Assembly: GCA_041667115.1 (NCBI GenBank)
Contig: JBAYFO010000072.1
Location: 1 to 15,879 of the forward strand
DNA: 15,879 nucleotides
Direction of reading: 5' to 3'
Origin: UBA1563 sp041667115
GTDB lineage: Bacteria; Bacteroidota; Ignavibacteria; Ignavibacteriales; Ignavibacteriaceae
Shown piece by piece: positions 13,207-15,879 of the stretch (position 1 is the stretch's first letter; every line of letters begins with the position of its first letter). Made by a program: the position numbers and the translations under genes. The notes under the pieces are model-generated. The model made no database searches. It worked only from the letters and a program-made list of their open reading frames with translations, and had not been told where the DNA came from.

Positions 13207-15303
13207 ATGAATGGATCTAACTTAATCACCTTATCTCTTTTTATTCTTTTTGCTCCGCTTGTCGGGTTCTGGTTCACGCTGATCTTTGGCAAGAAGATGC
13301 AAAAGAGCTATTTAATTGAAATTGCTGTTTCAACACTGGTTTTATTAACCACACTTTATTTAACTTTTACTAAATTATTCTATTTCCCGGATACAAAATT
13401 TGTTTCGGAATTTACATGGATTAATTTAGGAAACGTTCCCCTTCTTGGAAAAGTTACCGTTGAATTAGGAATGATGATCGACAACATCACTGCTCTTATG
13501 TTATTTGTTGTTGCACTAATCAGTTCATTAGTCCATTATTATTCAATTGAATATATGAAAGGCGATAAGCGCTTTAATCGTTATTTCGCTTTCCTCGGCA
13601 TATTTACTTTTTCCATGATGGGCATCGTTTTAACCCACAACATTTTAATGATGTACATTTTCTGGGAATTGGTAGGATTATCGTCTTATCTTTTAATCGG
13701 ATTTTGGTTTGAAAAAGATTCCGCTTCAAATGCCGGTAAGAAGGCATTTATCGTAAACAGAATCGGCGATCTTGGAATGTTCTCCGGTATTCTTCTGATC
13801 TTTGTAAATTACCACACCTTTACGTTTGATAAAATTTTTCTGGCAATAAGTAATGGTGTGTTGCCATTCAACTCTGAAACTTGGCTTACCGTAGTTGGTA
13901 TTCTATTATTCTGTGGAGCTATTGGTAAGTCGGCGCAATTCCCTCTTCACGTCTGGTTACCGGATGCAATGGAAGGTCCAACACCCGTTAGCGCTTTAAT
14001 CCACGCAGCTACAATGGTTGCAGCCGGAGTATACCTTGTTGCAAGAATCTTCCCGATGATGACCGGAGACGCACTTTTATTTGTCGCTGTCATCGGTGCG
14101 TTATCAGCTTTCATTCCTGCTACAATTGCATTAACCCAGACCGATATCAAAAAAGTTTTGGCCTATTCAACTATCAGCCAGCTTGGTTATATGATAATAG
14201 CTTTGGGTGTAGGTTCTTTTGCCTTTGGATTTTTTCATTTAGTAACACACGCTTTCTTCAAAGCCGGATTATTCCTTGGTGCCGGTTCGGTTATCCACGC
14301 TATGCATCATGAACAAGATATTATGAAAATGGGTGGATTAAGAAAGAAACTCCCTGTTACCTACTATACGTTCTTGATTTTCTGTCTCGCAATCTCCGGC
14401 GTACCTTTAACTTCAGGATTTTTAACCAAAGACGGAATCCTTGCCGGAACATTTGCTTTCGGATTATTAACAGGAAACTCACTCTTTGCCATAACCGGAT
14501 TCTTTGTTGCGTTACTCACGGCATTCTATATGTTCAGAATATTGATTCTAACATTTCACGGCACGCCGAGAGACGAACACAAATACGAACATGCGCACGA
14601 ATCTCCATTTTTGATGATCGCTCCCTTAGTGATTTTAGCGATCTTATCAATTTTTATTTTCTATACCGCTAATCCGTTTAACGCAGACAGCGGATGGGTT
14701 TTATCTAAGTGGATCAAGACTCCCGCGTCGGTTGTTCCCGAACATGCCCGTTATTCTTTTATGGTTCCTGAAAAAATGCAGGAAGCTGCGGTAAAGACAA
14801 CTGAACATATTACTCATTCCGAAGTTTATACAGAAGCTTTGCATCATGCTCATATTCCGGCGGTATTATTATCGTTAGTTCTTGCCGGACTTGGAATCCT
14901 CCTCGCTTTTGCTTTTTATCAATGGAAGAAGATTGATGTCGATTCCTTAACTGAAAAGATAAAACCACTTTATACTTTTTCTTTAAACAAATGGTACTTT
15001 GACGAACTTTATTCCAAGACATTTGTTGCGGGGCTCCTGGGAATTTCAAAATTCTTAGCCTGGTTTGATCTAACAATTGTGGATGGAATTGTGAACGGGG
15101 CGGCAACAGTAACACGCCTGCTTTCACGGTTCAGCGGTGCGTTTGATTCCTATGTAGTTGACGGTGCGGTAAATTTGACAGCTACTTTCAGCGGTTTGAT
15201 CGGGTTGGCATTTAGAAAACTTCAAACGGGAAAAGTACAGGCTTATGTTGTGCTGGTTGTCTTCTCCCTGGTTCTCCTGTTACTCTTTTTTGTTAAAATA
15301 TAG
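13207..15303 (+). CDS. nuoL: NADH-quinone oxidoreductase subunit L
   Basis: Encodes 698 residues and is the distal antiporter-like proton pump. Key charged residues are visible: Glu154 in YIFWELVGLSSYLLIG, Lys241 and His248 in GAIGKSAQFPLHVWLPDAME, and His266 in PVSALIHAATMVAAG. The C-terminal part (from about 560) contains the long lateral helix and a final anchoring helix. It is somewhat longer than the Escherichia coli protein (613), with an extra periplasmic-type loop around 490-540 that is rich in His and Glu (DEHKYEHAHES and following). It begins six bases after nuoK. No frameshift is seen. Confidence 0.97.
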   Translation: MNGSNLITLSLFILFAPLVGFWFTLIFGKKMQKSYLIEIAVSTLVLLTTLYLTFTKLFYFPDTKFVSEFTWINLGNVPLLGKVTVELGMMIDNITALMLFVVALISSLVHYYSIEYMKGDKRFNRYFAFLGIFTFSMMGIVLTHNILMMYIFWELVGLSSYLLIGFWFEKDSASNAGKKAFIVNRIGDLGMFSGILLIFVNYHTFTFDKIFLAISNGVLPFNSETWLTVVGILLFCGAIGKSAQFPLHVWLPDAMEGPTPVSALIHAATMVAAGVYLVARIFPMMTGDALLFVAVIGALSAFIPATIALTQTDIKKVLAYSTISQLGYMIIALGVGSFAFGFFHLVTHAFFKAGLFLGAGSVIHAMHHEQDIMKMGGLRKKLPVTYYTFLIFCLAISGVPLTSGFLTKDGILAGTFAFGLLTGNSLFAITGFFVALLTAFYMFRILILTFHGTPRDEHKYEHAHESPFLMIAPLVILAILSIFIFYTANPFNADSGWVLSKWIKTPASVVPEHARYSFMVPEKMQEAAVKTTEHITHSEVYTEALHHAHIPAVLLSLVLAGLGILLAFAFYQWKKIDVDSLTEKIKPLYTFSLNKWYFDELYSKTFVAGLLGISKFLAWFDLTIVDGIVNGAATVTRLLSRFSGAFDSYVVDGAVNLTATFSGLIGLAFRKLQTGKVQAYVVLVVFSLVLLLLFFVKI

Positions 15304-15323
15304 ATTTAGTTCAGAATTTTTTT

Positions 15324-15330
15324 AAAGGAT
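15324..15330 (+). promoter_or_regulatory. Ribosome binding site of nuoM
   Basis: AAAGGAT nine bases before the ATG at 15340-15342, one of the few clear Shine-Dalgarno-like sites in the operon. It supports that start. Confidence 0.5.
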
Positions 15331-15339
15331 TAAAAAACA

Positions 15340-15879
15340 ATGCAACAAGTTCCATTATTATCACTGATAACTTTCTTACCGCTTTTTGGTATGATTCTTA
15401 TTCTCCTCTTACCCAAAAGCAATGAGAAGGCTATTAAATCTGTAAGTATTGTTATTACAGGAATACAAGTTGTTCTTGCCGGAGTAATCTGGAGTATGTA
15501 CAATTACTCCCTCGGTGGAATTAATAACCAGGCAACGTACCAATTTGTAGAAAAATTCAGATGGATTGAAATTGCAACAGTCTCATGGTTGGGAACCATT
15601 AAAGTAGATTACTTTATGGGAATTGACGGTCTAAGCGCTCCCCTACTTTTCTTAACTGCATTAATTTCTTTTATCGCAGCCATTTCCTCCTGGAAAATTG
15701 ATCATTCCTTAAAAGGATACCACGCAATGTATCTTTTACTCGTTACCGGAATGGTGGGCGTTTTTGTTTCGTTGGATTTATTCCTTTTCTATATTTTCTG
15801 GGAATTAATGCTTCTCCCGATGTACTTCTTAATCGGTATCTGGGGCGGACCAAGAAAAGAATACGCCGCTATCAAGTTC
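15340..15879 (+). CDS. nuoM: NADH-quinone oxidoreductase subunit M (partial, runs off the right edge)
   Basis: The first 180 codons of the second antiporter-like subunit. DYFMGIDGLSAPLLFLTALI (90-109) and LFLFYIFWELMLLPMYFLIG (147-166) identify NuoM; Glu155 is the conserved membrane glutamate of the proton channel. The sequence ends within IWGGPRKEYAAIKF, just before the next helix. It follows nuoL by 36 bases. nuoN is expected next but lies outside the window. Confidence 0.97.
   Translation, partial: MQQVPLLSLITFLPLFGMILILLLPKSNEKAIKSVSIVITGIQVVLAGVIWSMYNYSLGGINNQATYQFVEKFRWIEIATVSWLGTIKVDYFMGIDGLSAPLLFLTALISFIAAISSWKIDHSLKGYHAMYLLLVTGMVGVFVSLDLFLFYIFWELMLLPMYFLIGIWGGPRKEYAAIKF

Overview
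The window looks like part of the chromosome of an AT-rich member of the Bacteroidota/Chlorobi lineage, most plausibly Ignavibacteria. Three things point there: an 11-subunit-type complex I operon without nuoE, nuoF or nuoG; a TTG-N19-TAnnTTTG promoter of the Bacteroidota type in front of nuoA; and a four-helix-bundle (23S intervening-sequence-type) gene inserted in the operon. The assignment is inferred from gene content and was not tested by a search.

Left part (1-4926, all on the minus strand) is an accessory, defence-like region. From right to left it holds: an 87-codon remnant resembling both ends of a type III restriction-modification Mod methyltransferase; a 905-residue SIR2-domain protein translationally coupled to it; a 39-codon chimera joining the first codons of a type III Res helicase to the last codons of Mod; a DUF3800 protein; a 160-residue putative BECR-fold RNase overlapping it; and a truncated Res N-terminus. 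The reading proposed here is that two tandem Mod-cargo-Res cassettes lost their Mod and Res bodies but kept the cargo genes. The first codons of a lipoprotein run off the left edge.

Middle part (4927-7546) is gene-poor. It has a cluster of about ten short palindromes (4999-5474), a 232-residue Bacteroidota-type helical hypothetical protein with a Pro-rich tail (minus strand), a block of 21-bp tandem repeats that reads as a decayed heptapeptide-repeat protein on the minus strand (6349-6825), and about 700 bp with no convincing gene before the nuoA promoter.

Right part (7547-15879, plus strand) is the nuo operon: A, B, C, D, H, I, J, a four-helix-bundle gene, K, L and the start of M. B/C overlap by 4 nt and D/H are 8 nt apart. 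Together these encode the membrane arm and the Q-module of NADH-quinone oxidoreductase, apart from NuoN, which is expected downstream of M but lies outside the window. NADH-input subunits are absent, so electrons must enter through other partners. Repeat-derived DNA sits in three of the intergenic gaps: a 14-bp direct repeat at A-B, an ORF-less copy of the four-helix-bundle element's flanks at C-D, and the full element at J-K. nuoD ends at an amber codon exactly where the family's conserved final EVDR should be encoded; VDR-TGA still follows in frame and overlaps the nuoH start.
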